64,000 nt of DNA from Litorilituus sediminis. Its GTDB lineage: Bacteria; Pseudomonadota; Gammaproteobacteria; Enterobacterales; Alteromonadaceae. Location of the stretch: contig NZ_CP034759.1 in NCBI RefSeq assembly GCF_004295665.1, positions 3,596,001 through 3,660,000 on the forward strand, given 5' to 3'. The notes below the pieces were generated by a model. It made no database searches and was not told the DNA's origin. It saw only the letters and a program-made list of their open reading frames with translations. The translations under genes were made by a program, and so were the position numbers. Shown here piece by piece: positions 18,404 through 28,161 of this stretch; position 1 is the stretch's first letter, and every line of letters begins with the position of its first letter.

Positions 18404-19693
18404 TTATTCTTCGTCAGTTTGTGCACCAACAAAATGCTCAGGCATGACGCGTACTGTTTTTATCATATTGTCTGAAACATCAACGATTTCCACGGGGTAG
18501 CCAGCAATACGCACGCTAAGATTGTTTTGTGGAATATCTTCTAAGTACTCAACAATTAAGCCATTTAGCGTTTTAGGGCCATCTGTGGGTAATTGCCACG
18601 ACATTTCTTTGTTTACGTCACGAATACTGGCGCTACCATCAACAAGATAGCTGCCATCTGGCTGTAAAGTAACGACATCACTGGGGGCTGGTGCCATGGT
18701 AGTGGTGAACTCACCTACGATCTCTTCAAGGATATCTTCCAAGGTTACTAAGCCTTGAATATCGCCGTATTCATCAACAACTAACCCTAAGCGCTCTTTA
18801 GCATGCTGAAATTTCAACAGTTGAATATTCAGTGGTGTCCCTTCAGGAATAAAATAAAGCTCGCGTACAGCCCTTAGTAAGGTTGCTTTGGTGAATTGGC
18901 TCTTTGATAACATCTTTAAGGCATCACGGGCGTGGATATAACCAACGACGTCATCGATACTATCTCGATAAAGTAGCACACGAGTATGGTTAGCTTGAGT
19001 AAGTTGCTTTTGAATGCGTTTCCAATCATCGTTAACATCGATTCCCACCAATTCACTGCGTGGGATCATGATATCTTCAACAGAGACTTTTTCTAGATCC
19101 AAAATACTAACCAGCATATCTTGGTCTCTTTTATGCAGTAATGCACCAGATTCATTTACTACAGTACGTAACTCTTCGCTACTTAAGCTGTGTTGTTCAC
19201 GCTGTTCAGAGCTAATACCCAGTAACATTAATATGCCATTGGTAATCCAGTTAACAGCGACAACAAGCGGGAAAAGTACCTTTAATAACAACGATAGAAT
19301 AAGCGAGCTAGGAAAGGCAATCTTTTCTGGATACAAAGCGGCTAGCGTTTTTGGTGTCACTTCAGCACAAATTAAGATAACTAAAGTAAGAATAACCGTT
19401 GCAGCTAAAACACCATAGACATCACCGAGCAAACGAATACCGATTATTGTTGCGATAGCAGAGGCGGCAATATTAACTAAGTTATTACCAATTAAGATCA
19501 AACCAATTAAACGATCTGGGCGTTGTAATAATTTACTGACTCGTTTTGCCCCTTTGTGCTTTTGTTTTTCAAGGTGGCGTAAACGGTAACGGTTCAATGA
19601 CATCATGCCGGTCTCTGAGCCAGAGAAGTAGGCAGAAATAAGAATCAAGATGCCTAGCACAATAAACAGCATCTCAGTAGATATGTTATCCAA
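18404..19693 (-). CDS. corB: CNNM/CorC-type transporter, CorB/YfjD family
   Basis: 429 residues. An N-terminal DUF21 membrane domain (three or four TM segments, ~1-190) contains SAYFSGSETGMMSLNRYRLR. A CBS pair (~205-330) follows with VSVEDIMIPRSELVGID and VVDEYGDIQGLVTLEDILEE, then a CorC_HlyC domain. Such proteins are linked to Mg2+/Co2+ export or homeostasis. In E. coli yfjD lies beside ypjD and ffh; the same cluster is seen here, which supports the assignment. The direction of transport is not established from sequence. Confidence 0.88.
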   Translation of the reverse strand: MDNISTEMLFIVLGILILISAYFSGSETGMMSLNRYRLRHLEKQKHKGAKRVSKLLQRPDRLIGLILIGNNLVNIAASAIATIIGIRLLGDVYGVLAATVILTLVILICAEVTPKTLAALYPEKIAFPSSLILSLLLKVLFPLVVAVNWITNGILMLLGISSEQREQHSLSSEELRTVVNESGALLHKRDQDMLVSILDLEKVSVEDIMIPRSELVGIDVNDDWKRIQKQLTQANHTRVLLYRDSIDDVVGYIHARDALKMLSKSQFTKATLLRAVRELYFIPEGTPLNIQLLKFQHAKERLGLVVDEYGDIQGLVTLEDILEEIVGEFTTTMAPAPSDVVTLQPDGSYLVDGSASIRDVNKEMSWQLPTDGPKTLNGLIVEYLEDIPQNNLSVRIAGYPVEIVDVSDNMIKTVRVMPEHFVGAQTDEE

Positions 19694-19786
19694 AAAGGGT
19701 TAATCCTTTAATATTGACAAGCGGACCACATACCTTATAACAGCTGGACACTTACGACAAGTAATAGCGGTTATAAGGTCTATGAA

Positions 19787-20614
19787 TTATAAAATAAATT
19801 CTTTTACAAATCGGCTACCAAAGTAAGCCAAGGTTAATAAGCTACTAGCACAAACCATTAAGGCTAATACTCGGTGGCCTCGCCAACCTTTTTCAAAGTG
19901 CCCCCACAGTATAACGCTGTATATGGCAAATGACAGCAAAGATAATACGGTTTTATGGGCATTCTCTTTTGCTAAAAAGCCATCTAAAAAAGCAAAGCCG
20001 ATAATTTCACTAATAAATAAAAACAATGTACCTACGGTTAATATTGAGAACAGTTGTTTTTCAACTTGCATCAAGGGCGGTAGGTGAGCTACGGCATTTA
20101 AGTTCTTTTCTTTTAATTTATAGTTAATATAAGTCACTTGAAACGCATATAAAGTGGCAATAGTTAAAATACAGTAGGCAATTAAAGCAACACCGATATG
20201 GCTTAATAAAATAAGCTTTTCAACCGCTAACGGAATCGATTCAATGGGCGGTATAAAGATAATACACAGTTGCCAAATACCGGCAAAGCCATAGACTACA
20301 GGCAGTAGTAAATTTACCTTATATTTAAGGGCAACCAGTGTCACTGTTAGCGTGATGACTAAACTCACTAATGAGATAACATTAGGTAGGCTAAAATTAA
20401 TACTCTGCGAAGAGAAGAATAGTTGCGCATCATTTAGTGCATGAACCGTAATAGCAACAGCAGCTAAACATAGAACTAACTGTAAATTAGGACCCTTTGG
20501 GTGAAATAAGCGAGTTACTACGGCAATAGTTGCCAGTATGTAAGCAATAAACGCTATGCTTGACCCGATAACCAAAAAATCCACTGGCCACTCCTGAAAC
20601 AGTGATAAAAACAA
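19787..20614 (-). CDS. ypjD: CcsA/CcmC-like inner-membrane protein YpjD
   Basis: 275 residues and about eight transmembrane helices, of the cytochrome-c-assembly (CcsA) superfamily. The C-terminal KGWRG and LTLAYFGSRFVKE match the YpjD subgroup. The tryptophan-rich haem-handling WWD motif of true CcsA/CcmC is not present, so a role in cytochrome maturation is doubtful. The neighbours corB and ffh are the same as in E. coli. It is divergent from ffh with a 207-bp gap. Confidence 0.8.
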   Translation of the reverse strand: MFLSLFQEWPVDFLVIGSSIAFIAYILATIAVVTRLFHPKGPNLQLVLCLAAVAITVHALNDAQLFFSSQSINFSLPNVISLVSLVITLTVTLVALKYKVNLLLPVVYGFAGIWQLCIIFIPPIESIPLAVEKLILLSHIGVALIAYCILTIATLYAFQVTYINYKLKEKNLNAVAHLPPLMQVEKQLFSILTVGTLFLFISEIIGFAFLDGFLAKENAHKTVLSLLSFAIYSVILWGHFEKGWRGHRVLALMVCASSLLTLAYFGSRFVKEFIL

Positions 20615-20747
20615 AAGCTTGATTCTATCAGATAAAATTATTTACGCTACGGCAAATAGACCAATGCTTGATATAGCTTTAGTTTTTTAGCAAATTTATT
20701 CCCTCATAAAGGCGCAAAAAGGAAATTTTATTAGCAGTGCTTATATC

Positions 20748-20778
20748 TTGTCGCATCTTCAAGGTAATAAGGTATAAT
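20748..20778 (+). promoter_or_regulatory. Probable sigma-70 promoter of ffh
   Basis: A perfect -10 TATAAT at 20773-20778 with TTGTCG at 20748-20753 as a -35 (19-bp spacer, longer than ideal). It lies 44 bp before the ffh start. Confidence 0.5.
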
Positions 20779-20821
20779 GCGAGCATAAATTTTCGTCAAT
20801 CTTGTACAGTTAGAGAAATTC

Positions 20822-22210
20822 ATGTTTGAAAACCTGTCTGAACGATTAAGTAAATCGCTAAAAAATATCAGCGGTCGTGGCCGTTTAACTGAAGATAATA
20901 TTAAAGATACTCTGCGCGAAGTGCGCATGGCGTTGTTAGAAGCTGATGTTGCTTTGCCTGTAATTCGTGAGTTTGTTAGTAAAGTAAAAGAACAAGCTGT
21001 CGGTACTGATGTTTCTAAAAGCCTAACCCCAGGGCAAGTGTTCGTAAAAATAGTTCAAAAAGAACTCGAAGCGGCTATGGGTGAAGTAAACGAAGCGCTT
21101 GATTTAAAAGCAACGCCACCCGCGGTTGTCTTGATGGCAGGTTTGCAAGGTGCTGGTAAAACCACCTCGGTCGCTAAGCTTGCTAAATTCTTAAAAGAGC
21201 GCGAAAAGAAAAAGGTACTTGTTGTTAGTGCTGACGTTTATCGTCCGGCGGCAATTAAGCAGTTAGAAACACTTGCTGGTGAAGTAGGCGTTGAATTTTT
21301 CCCAAGTGACATTAAGCAAAAGCCTATTGATATTGCCAATGCCGCAATTGATCATGCTAAGCGCCAGTTCTTCGATGTATTGATTGTTGATACCGCAGGT
21401 CGTTTGCATGTAGATGAAGAAATGATGGGAGAAATCCAGCAGCTTCACAGTGCCATCAAGCCAGTAGAGACCCTGTTTACTGTTGATGCTATGACAGGTC
21501 AAGATGCAGCAAATACCGCCAAAGCATTTAATGATGCCTTACCGCTTACTGGTGTTATTTTAACGAAAACAGATGGTGATGCACGTGGTGGTGCAGCGTT
21601 ATCTATTCGCCATATCACCGGCAAGCCAATTAAATTTATGGGTGTTGGTGAGAAAATTGATGCCTTAGAGCCTTTCCATCCTGATCGTATTGCTTCACGT
21701 ATTCTTGGTATGGGTGATGTTTTATCACTTATCGAAGAAGTAGAGCAAAAGGTTGATAAGAAAAAGGCTGAAAAACTCGCCAAGAAAGTTAAAAGTGGTA
21801 AAGGTTTTAGCTTAGAAGATTTTCGCGATCAGCTTGTGCAAATGAAAAGCATGGGTGGCATGATGGGCTTAATGGATAAGTTACCGGGTATGGGTAATAT
21901 GTCTGAGCAAATCAAAGGCCAGGTTGATGATAAAATTACCGTGCAAATGGAAGCAATTATTAACTCAATGACACCAGCAGAGCGCGAGCGTCCTGAAATT
22001 ATTAAAGGTTCGCGTAAGCGTCGTATTGCAGCAGGCTCAGGTACGCAGATTCAAGACGTGAATAAGCTATTAAAGCAATTTGCACAAATGCAAAAAATGA
22101 TGAAGAAAATGTCTGGCAAAGGCGGCATGAAAAAGATGATGCGCAGTATGCAAGGTATGATGCCACCAGGCGGCATGGGTGGTATGGGCGGCATGTTTGG
22201 TCGCAAATAA
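20822..22210 (+). CDS. ffh: Signal recognition particle protein Ffh (SRP54)
   Basis: 462 residues. The N domain (~1-85) is followed by a G domain with G1 GLQGAGKTTS (107-116), DTAGR and the TKTDGDARGG segment, then the M domain from ~300 with Met-rich helices (QMKSMGGMMGLM, KRRIAAGSGT) and a Met/Gly-rich tail. It binds 4.5S RNA and signal sequences of nascent inner-membrane proteins and docks on FtsY. Normally followed by rpsP in this lineage; here about 7 kb of other genes intervene. Confidence 0.97.
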   Translation: MFENLSERLSKSLKNISGRGRLTEDNIKDTLREVRMALLEADVALPVIREFVSKVKEQAVGTDVSKSLTPGQVFVKIVQKELEAAMGEVNEALDLKATPPAVVLMAGLQGAGKTTSVAKLAKFLKEREKKKVLVVSADVYRPAAIKQLETLAGEVGVEFFPSDIKQKPIDIANAAIDHAKRQFFDVLIVDTAGRLHVDEEMMGEIQQLHSAIKPVETLFTVDAMTGQDAANTAKAFNDALPLTGVILTKTDGDARGGAALSIRHITGKPIKFMGVGEKIDALEPFHPDRIASRILGMGDVLSLIEEVEQKVDKKKAEKLAKKVKSGKGFSLEDFRDQLVQMKSMGGMMGLMDKLPGMGNMSEQIKGQVDDKITVQMEAIINSMTPAERERPEIIKGSRKRRIAAGSGTQIQDVNKLLKQFAQMQKMMKKMSGKGGMKKMMRSMQGMMPPGGMGGMGGMFGRK

Positions 22211-22239
22211 CCCAGTAAACACTTTCATGTTTGTAATGT

Positions 22240-22263
22240 AAAAGACAGCTTCGGCTGTCTTTT
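22240..22263 (+). terminator. Rho-independent terminator of ffh
   Basis: AAAAGACAGC (22240-22249), UUCG tetraloop (22250-22253), GCTGTCTTTT (22254-22263), then T-rich sequence. It starts 30 bp past the ffh stop. Confidence 0.88.
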
Positions 22264-22471
22264 CGCTTTTTATGGCGACGAAAGCCAAGATAACGAGCAA
22301 CAAACTGCCGTAATTTTCAGCAAACAATACAAATTAGTTACAGTTTCTCGACTGTAGTTGGCAGGTGCGCTCTGAAACTGTGAACACATGGCATTCAATA
22401 AGCCACTCAAATTGCTTAAATTTTAATTCTACTTGATCAATATCAAGGAATGTAACAATATACTACATCTT

Positions 22472-22512
22472 TATGAGATTAGTTCGCATTCTTGTTAAGC
22501 TTTGTATATACT
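22472..22512 (+). promoter_or_regulatory. Fur-like palindrome overlapping the promoter of the iron module
   Basis: The 19-mer at 22472-22490 (ATGAGATT-A-GTTCGCAT core) matches the Fur consensus AATGATAATNATTATCATT at 12 of 18 fixed positions. A -35 TTCGCA (22483-22488) inside it and a -10 TATACT (22507-22512) have an 18-bp spacer. Bound Fur would block this promoter. The rest of the gap 22264-22581 shows nothing else. Confidence 0.4.
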
Positions 22513-22581
22513 CTCCGCATTATTTTAAAGAATCAATTTTAAAAATTAACTTACTTAGTGAAACACTAAATCGGAGTCATA

Positions 22582-24390
22582 ATGGAATTTAAAAGAAAAG
22601 CACTCGCTATCGCGGTTATGGTCGCAACATCTACATTAACAGCTTGTGGCGGCTCATCAAGCAGCAGCGATCCTGATCCAGTTACACCTGAAAATAAAGC
22701 GCCAACAGCAGTAACCTTGACTGCTAATACCGTAGAAGAAAACGCTATGGGCGTTGAAGTAGGTACTTTAGCTGCAACTGATGCTGATTCTGGTGATACA
22801 CATACCTTCACTACTGACAACGCGAGCTTTGTTATTGATGGCACAACATTAAGCTTAGCTGCTGATGCGTCATTTGATTTTGAGAAAATGGCTAGCGTTG
22901 ATGTTGACGTTACTGTGACTGATAACGGTGGTTTAAGCCACACTGAAACATTAACAATAAATGTTACTGACTTATTAGATTACTATGATTTTGTTAGTGA
23001 GTTTGACGCAGAAAAATCAAGCGTTTCATACTCAGGTCAAACGGCACGTCATGCCTTAATTGCTGAGCTTAAAAACTACATTGGTAATGGTGGTTTACAA
23101 TCTGACGTAGACAATGGCGAGCTTTCTTCAAAAGAAGAGATTGTTGCTAAGTTAAACAGCTTTTATGACCGTGATGAAAATGCATGGGATGGTTTCGCCG
23201 TTACTTTTACCGATGCCAAGCAAAAATTCTTCAGTGAAATTTCTAGCTACAAATCATTAAAAGATAAAGTGGCAGGTAATGATGCTTCTGGTCAGCATGC
23301 ACTTTGGAATGGTGAGTCAAATGAAGCGGGTCAATACACTGGCGAAAACATTGCCTTTACTGGTTGGTCTACATGGGATGACGCGCCTGCGCATGTGCCA
23401 GCTGACGGTGTAATCCCACAAAAAACGCCACACGGTTTAGTGCAACAGTTTTTCTCTCAAATTGCTGATAATGCCATGGAAAATCCAGGTGGTAAGCGTT
23501 ATATCCACGGTGCTGAGCAAATTGAAGCAAATGAAATACCTGTGTTTGTTAACTATGACGGCACTGATTTAAACCAGTTAATCCAAAAGTTCTTATTAAT
23601 GGCGGTGACTTACTCACAAGCTACTGATGATTATTTAGATGAGAACAAAGGTTTAGCGACTGACAATACTGGTCGTGATAAAGGTGAAAAAGATTACACT
23701 AAGCTAGAGCATCAATTCGATGAAGGTTTTGGCTACTTTGGCGCTGCGAGAAACTACCTTGATTACAGCGACAATGAAATTGCCGGTAAAGTGAAAACTG
23801 AAGAAGATGGTCGTGCTGACTGGAATGGTAAGCATGATACTGATGGCGACGGTGAAATTGATTTATTCAGCGAGTTTAACTTTGGTGCATCAGTAAATGC
23901 CGCTAAACGTGACCGTGGTAGTGAAGTACAAACTGACTTCACAAAAGAAGCGATGGATGCATTCCTTGCTGGTCGTAAGCTAATTAATGATGCTGCTGGT
24001 ACAGAGTTAACAACTGAACAAATGGCTGAATTATTAGAGTATCGCGATGCAGCTGTTTTAACTTGGGAAAAAGCTATTGCAGCAACAGTTGTTCACTACA
24101 TTAACGATTTACGTGGCGATTTAGATAAGTTAAAAGCTGGCGCAGACGATTACAGCTTTACCGATTTAGCTAAACACTTCTCAGAAATGAAAGGTTTCGC
24201 GTTAGGTTTACAATTTAACCCATACTCAAAAATTACCGATGAGCAATTTGTAGAAATCAACACCTTATTTAAAGATGCTCCAGTAACAGAGTTATCTGAA
24301 ATTGATGAGTATCAAAGCGACCTAGTTAAAGCTCGTGATATTCTACAAGCAGCATTAGAGTTTGATGCAGATAATGTAGAAAACTGGTAA
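22582..24390 (+). CDS. DUF4856 lipoprotein with N-terminal cadherin-like domain
   Basis: 602 residues with lipobox LTAC (C22) and a Ser/Asp/Pro-rich linker. Residues ~38-130 form a cadherin-like repeat (NKAPTAVTLT..., DADSGD, FDFEKM, VTVTDNGG). From ~135 the sequence is of DUF4856 type (YDFVSEFD, SVSYSGQTARH). A Ca2+-type loop DTDGDGEID lies at ~415-424. DUF4856 proteins commonly sit with imelysins and TonB-dependent receptors, as here, which suggests a surface-exposed role in iron or other metal uptake. Biochemical function is unknown. First gene of a three-gene set behind a Fur-like site. Confidence 0.75.
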   Translation: MEFKRKALAIAVMVATSTLTACGGSSSSSDPDPVTPENKAPTAVTLTANTVEENAMGVEVGTLAATDADSGDTHTFTTDNASFVIDGTTLSLAADASFDFEKMASVDVDVTVTDNGGLSHTETLTINVTDLLDYYDFVSEFDAEKSSVSYSGQTARHALIAELKNYIGNGGLQSDVDNGELSSKEEIVAKLNSFYDRDENAWDGFAVTFTDAKQKFFSEISSYKSLKDKVAGNDASGQHALWNGESNEAGQYTGENIAFTGWSTWDDAPAHVPADGVIPQKTPHGLVQQFFSQIADNAMENPGGKRYIHGAEQIEANEIPVFVNYDGTDLNQLIQKFLLMAVTYSQATDDYLDENKGLATDNTGRDKGEKDYTKLEHQFDEGFGYFGAARNYLDYSDNEIAGKVKTEEDGRADWNGKHDTDGDGEIDLFSEFNFGASVNAAKRDRGSEVQTDFTKEAMDAFLAGRKLINDAAGTELTTEQMAELLEYRDAAVLTWEKAIAATVVHYINDLRGDLDKLKAGADDYSFTDLAKHFSEMKGFALGLQFNPYSKITDEQFVEINTLFKDAPVTELSEIDEYQSDLVKARDILQAALEFDADNVENW

Positions 24391-24486
24391 TTAACTATCA
24401 GCTTTATTAACAGAAAGGTTAATAAATTAAATTGTTTAGCTAGCTTTATACTTAGAAAATAACGTAAAGTTAGCGGCAATAAATTT

Positions 24487-24523
24487 AACAAAGCTTGAAC
24501 AAGGAGGTTGTTCAAGCTTTGTT
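24487..24523 (+). promoter_or_regulatory. Perfect 16-bp hairpin with GGAGG loop (CsrA-site-like)
   Basis: Arms 24487-24502 and 24508-24523 are exactly complementary, with a five-base GGAGG loop. The apex ACAAGGAGGT matches the CsrA SELEX core ACARGGAUGU at 9 of 10 positions with GGA in the loop. No T-run follows, so it is not a simple terminator. It lies 58 bp before the imelysin start and would be in the polycistronic mRNA. Confidence 0.55.
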
Positions 24524-24580
24524 GCGCTTAAGGCCTGAAGGATTGCATAAATGTGCAAGGGCTTACAAAGGTAATTAATC

Positions 24581-25849
24581 ATGGTGAATATGAAAAACAG
24601 TCATAATAAAAAAACACTAATCTCGGTTGCTTTAGCTTCATTAATACTTACCGCTTGTGGTGAAAGTACCTCTAGCTCACAAGGTGATGGCTTTAATGAA
24701 GACAAGAATACCAATACTGACTTTAATCAAGGGCAATTGGTGGCGAGCTTAGTTGATCATGTTATTACACCTACCTTTGAGCAATTTTCAGGTCTTGCAC
24801 AAGCGCAATACGATGCAATCGAGAGTTATTGTCAGCAAGAAGTACTATTTGAACAAGAGGCAACAGATAGCCAATCAGTTGCTGATAGTAAGTTAGCTGC
24901 GCAAACAAGCTGGCGTGAAGCGATGAATATTTGGCAGCAAGCTGAAATGATGCAACTAGAGCCACTATTAAATGGTGATGGCGCGTTGCGTAACAATATT
25001 TATTCATGGCCTGATAAAAATACCTGTGGTGTTGATTTAGATGTAACTTATTTTAAAGAAGGTACAGTAAACGGCCAGCCGTATGATATTACTAAACGTA
25101 TCGCTTCTAGAAAAAGTATGGTGGCAATGGAGTATTTATTGTTTAACGACAATTTAGCCCATAGCTGTACCGGCCCAATGAAACCTGAAGGCTGGAGCAA
25201 CCAAACTGAGCAATACCGCAAAGTAGCACGTTGTGAATTTGCGACAGAAATAGCCAAAGATGTTCGCAATAATAGTCAAACCTTACTTACTGCATGGTTA
25301 GGCAATGGTTCAGATGTTGCAGGTTATGCCAATCGATTAAAAGCAGCCGGCACAGAAGGCAGTGAATTTGCCACCGAGCATGATGCCGTTAACAAATTAA
25401 GCGATGCCTTATTTTATTTAGACGTTTTCACCAAAAGTAAAAAGATAGCAGAGCCAGTAGGTATTGAATTTAACCCTTGTGGCTCTCAACCATGCCCAGA
25501 AGTTGTTGAAGCAACTTATAGTCATCATTCATTAGAGAATATAGTTAACAATATTCAAGCCTTTAAGTTATTTATTCAAGGTGGCGATGATAACGCCATA
25601 GGTTTTAGAGATTACTTACTCGATGTTGGTGATAAAGCAACCGCAGATGGTTTAGATGCCGATATTGAGCAGGTATTAGCCTCTGCGCAAGCATATCAAG
25701 CAACGCTTGCTGAGACTTTAGTCACTAATCCTGAGCAAGTACAACAAACTCATAATGAAGTGAAAAACATCACAGATAAGCTTAAAAGTGACTTTATTAC
25801 CAGCTTAGCGTTGGAGCTACCTAAAACGGCTGCTGGAGATAACGACTAA
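24581..25849 (+). CDS. Imelysin-family (M75-like) lipoprotein
   Basis: 422 residues, lipobox ILTAC (C26). The all-helical imelysin region covers ~50-415, with WREAMNIWQQAEMMQLEP and RNNIYSWP typical of the COG3489-like branch. The GxHxxE signature of classical imelysins is replaced by S179-x-V181-x-x-E184 (SMVAMEYLLF): the Glu is kept and the His lost, so peptidase activity is unlikely. It is probably a metal- or siderophore-handling periplasmic lipoprotein partnered with the following receptor. The stop overlaps the next start (TAATG), pointing to translational coupling. A second ATG at 24590 is an alternative start. Confidence 0.83.
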   Translation: MVNMKNSHNKKTLISVALASLILTACGESTSSSQGDGFNEDKNTNTDFNQGQLVASLVDHVITPTFEQFSGLAQAQYDAIESYCQQEVLFEQEATDSQSVADSKLAAQTSWREAMNIWQQAEMMQLEPLLNGDGALRNNIYSWPDKNTCGVDLDVTYFKEGTVNGQPYDITKRIASRKSMVAMEYLLFNDNLAHSCTGPMKPEGWSNQTEQYRKVARCEFATEIAKDVRNNSQTLLTAWLGNGSDVAGYANRLKAAGTEGSEFATEHDAVNKLSDALFYLDVFTKSKKIAEPVGIEFNPCGSQPCPEVVEATYSHHSLENIVNNIQAFKLFIQGGDDNAIGFRDYLLDVGDKATADGLDADIEQVLASAQAYQATLAETLVTNPEQVQQTHNEVKNITDKLKSDFITSLALELPKTAAGDND

Positions 25850-28086
25850 TGAAGGCAAAGCAAATGAATAATAAGCAGGGCAAACTTTCGTTATCTGCAT
25901 TAGCTAGTGCTATTTTATTGGCAAGCATTCCGGCAACAAGCGTTTATGCTGATGATGATGTTGTTGGTGATGAAGGCAAGCGAACTGATTTTTTAGAGCG
26001 CATTCAAATCCTTGCTCATGATAATAAATTAAGAAAAGAAGCTGGCTCGGCGACCTTAATTGGTGAAGCTGAGTTAGAGAAATTTAAGTTTGATGATATT
26101 AACCGTGTACTAGCCAACGTACCCGGCATTAATCTTCGCGAAGAAGACGGTTACGGTTTAAGACCGAATATCGGCTTTCGTGGTGCCACACCTGAGCGTA
26201 GTAAGAAAATTACTATTATGGAAGATGGTATTTTAATTGGCCCAGCCCCTTATTCAGCGCCGCCTGCTTATTACTTTCCTATGATGTCGAAAATGACTTC
26301 AGTAGAAGTATTTAAAGGCCCAGCTGCCATTAAATATGGACCAATGACAGTGGCTGGTGCGCTTAATATGACTACGCGCGCTGTTCCTGATGGTCAAGAA
26401 GGCATGATAGATATTGCTGCAGGAAGTGATGCTTACACAAAAGTGCACGGCTATTATGGCGATAGAATCGGCGATTTAGGCTTTTTAATTGAAGCCATTA
26501 ATATGCAATCAGATGGCTTTAAAGAGCTTGATGGTGGCGGTGATACAGGTTTTAACAAAAACGATATTATGGCTAAGTTTCGTTATGACATAGAAACTAA
26601 AGCAGCAGATCATACCTTTGAGTTAAAGCTTGCTTATGCTGATGAAAAATCAGATGAAACATATTTAGGCTTAAGCGATGAAGATTTTTACAAGTCGCCA
26701 AATCGCCGTTATGTTGCCAGCCAATTAGATAATATGGACTGGCAGCACCAGCAAGTGCAATTTACCCACTTTATGCAAGCTGACAGTTTTGATATTACTA
26801 CCCGTGTTTATCGAAATGATTTTGAACGTTCGTGGTTTAAAGTAAATAACTTTAAAGATGGCACGAGTATTGATGATGTTCTGTTAACACCAGAAGAGCA
26901 TGAAGTTTATTATCAGGTACTGACAGGGCAATTAGACTCTCAAAGTGAAGGGCAAAAAATCATTTTAGGTGATAATGCCCGTGAGTATTTCTCACAAGGC
27001 ATTCAAAGTGAAATTTTCTGGCAGCAGAATTTATTTGGCTTAACGCATGAATTTAATGTCGGGGCACGATTCCATCAAGATCAGATAGAACGTAACCACA
27101 CCACAGATGCTTTTATTATGCAGTCTACGCAACTCGTTTCAGATGGTAGTGCGCAAGTTGCCACCACCACAGATCGCGAAGAAACAGATGCAATATCAGT
27201 ATTCTTTAAAGATACCATTAGCTATGAAGCGTTAGAGGTGACTTTAGGCTTACGTGGCGAGTTTTTAGATACTACCTATCAAAACCGCGCACCGGGAGAA
27301 GAAGATAACTGGCTTAAGAAAAGCTCTCATATCTGGTTGCCTAGTTTAAGTGTTTTTTACAGCATTAATGAGCAAGCCGGCTTATTATTTGGTGTTCACG
27401 AAGGTTTTATACCTACTAGCCCAAAACAAGATCCTAAAGTAGAAATAGAAAACAGTATCAACTATGAGTTTGGTGGTCGTTATAACGATGGTAATGCTAA
27501 AGTTGAAGCCATTGTTTTTTACAACGATATAAGCAACTTAAAAGAAAGTTGTTCATTTTCTCAAGGCGCAGCTTGTGGTGGTGAAGATACAGAGCATAGC
27601 GCAGGAGAAGTGGATGTTTACGGTTTAGAACTTACTGCTGGTTATCAGGTGTCGCTAAGCAAAGAGTTAGATATGCCATTATCACTGGTGTATACCTACA
27701 GTGATTCTGAATTTAAGAACAGCTTTGTATCAACCTTCCCTATGTGGGGTAAAATTGAAGCGGGTGATAGCTTACCTTATTTGCCAGAAAACCAATTAAC
27801 ACTGAACTTTGGCTTACAAGCGTCAGATTGGGATATTAACTTTATTGCTCGTTATGTTGATAGCATGCTAGAAGCTTCTGGTGACGGCGTGACCTTAGAA
27901 GGCGTTACAACTAAGGCATATACTATTGTTGATTTTTCAGCAAGCTATTATCTTGATGCTTGGGGTAAGATATACCTTAAAGTTGATAATATCTTGGATG
28001 AGCAAGAGATTGTTAGTCGTCGCCCTTATGGCGCCAGACCGGGTAAACCACAGCAGTTTTACGTTGGTTACCAATACAGTTTCTAA
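25849..28086 (+). CDS. FecA-like TonB-dependent outer-membrane receptor
   Basis: 745 residues with a signal peptide (LLASIPATSVYA-DD). The plug domain has INRVLANVPGINLREEDGYG, NIGFRGATPERS, ITIMEDG and VEVFKGPAAIKYG, and a 22-strand barrel ends in the usual aromatic Phe (YVGYQYSF). Plug motifs are closest to FecA (ferric citrate) receptors, COG4772. The ligand is unknown; association with DUF4856 and imelysin lipoproteins supports an iron source. An alternative start at ATG 25864 keeps the signal peptide. No fecI/fecR regulators are nearby. Confidence 0.87.
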   Translation: MKAKQMNNKQGKLSLSALASAILLASIPATSVYADDDVVGDEGKRTDFLERIQILAHDNKLRKEAGSATLIGEAELEKFKFDDINRVLANVPGINLREEDGYGLRPNIGFRGATPERSKKITIMEDGILIGPAPYSAPPAYYFPMMSKMTSVEVFKGPAAIKYGPMTVAGALNMTTRAVPDGQEGMIDIAAGSDAYTKVHGYYGDRIGDLGFLIEAINMQSDGFKELDGGGDTGFNKNDIMAKFRYDIETKAADHTFELKLAYADEKSDETYLGLSDEDFYKSPNRRYVASQLDNMDWQHQQVQFTHFMQADSFDITTRVYRNDFERSWFKVNNFKDGTSIDDVLLTPEEHEVYYQVLTGQLDSQSEGQKIILGDNAREYFSQGIQSEIFWQQNLFGLTHEFNVGARFHQDQIERNHTTDAFIMQSTQLVSDGSAQVATTTDREETDAISVFFKDTISYEALEVTLGLRGEFLDTTYQNRAPGEEDNWLKKSSHIWLPSLSVFYSINEQAGLLFGVHEGFIPTSPKQDPKVEIENSINYEFGGRYNDGNAKVEAIVFYNDISNLKESCSFSQGAACGGEDTEHSAGEVDVYGLELTAGYQVSLSKELDMPLSLVYTYSDSEFKNSFVSTFPMWGKIEAGDSLPYLPENQLTLNFGLQASDWDINFIARYVDSMLEASGDGVTLEGVTTKAYTIVDFSASYYLDAWGKIYLKVDNILDEQEIVSRRPYGARPGKPQQFYVGYQYSF

Positions 28087-28161
28087 AAGGCTGCTGTTAA
28101 TCTAGGTACTTTAGAACTAAGGATCTTTAATCTAGGTACTTATATCTAGGAATAGTATTGT

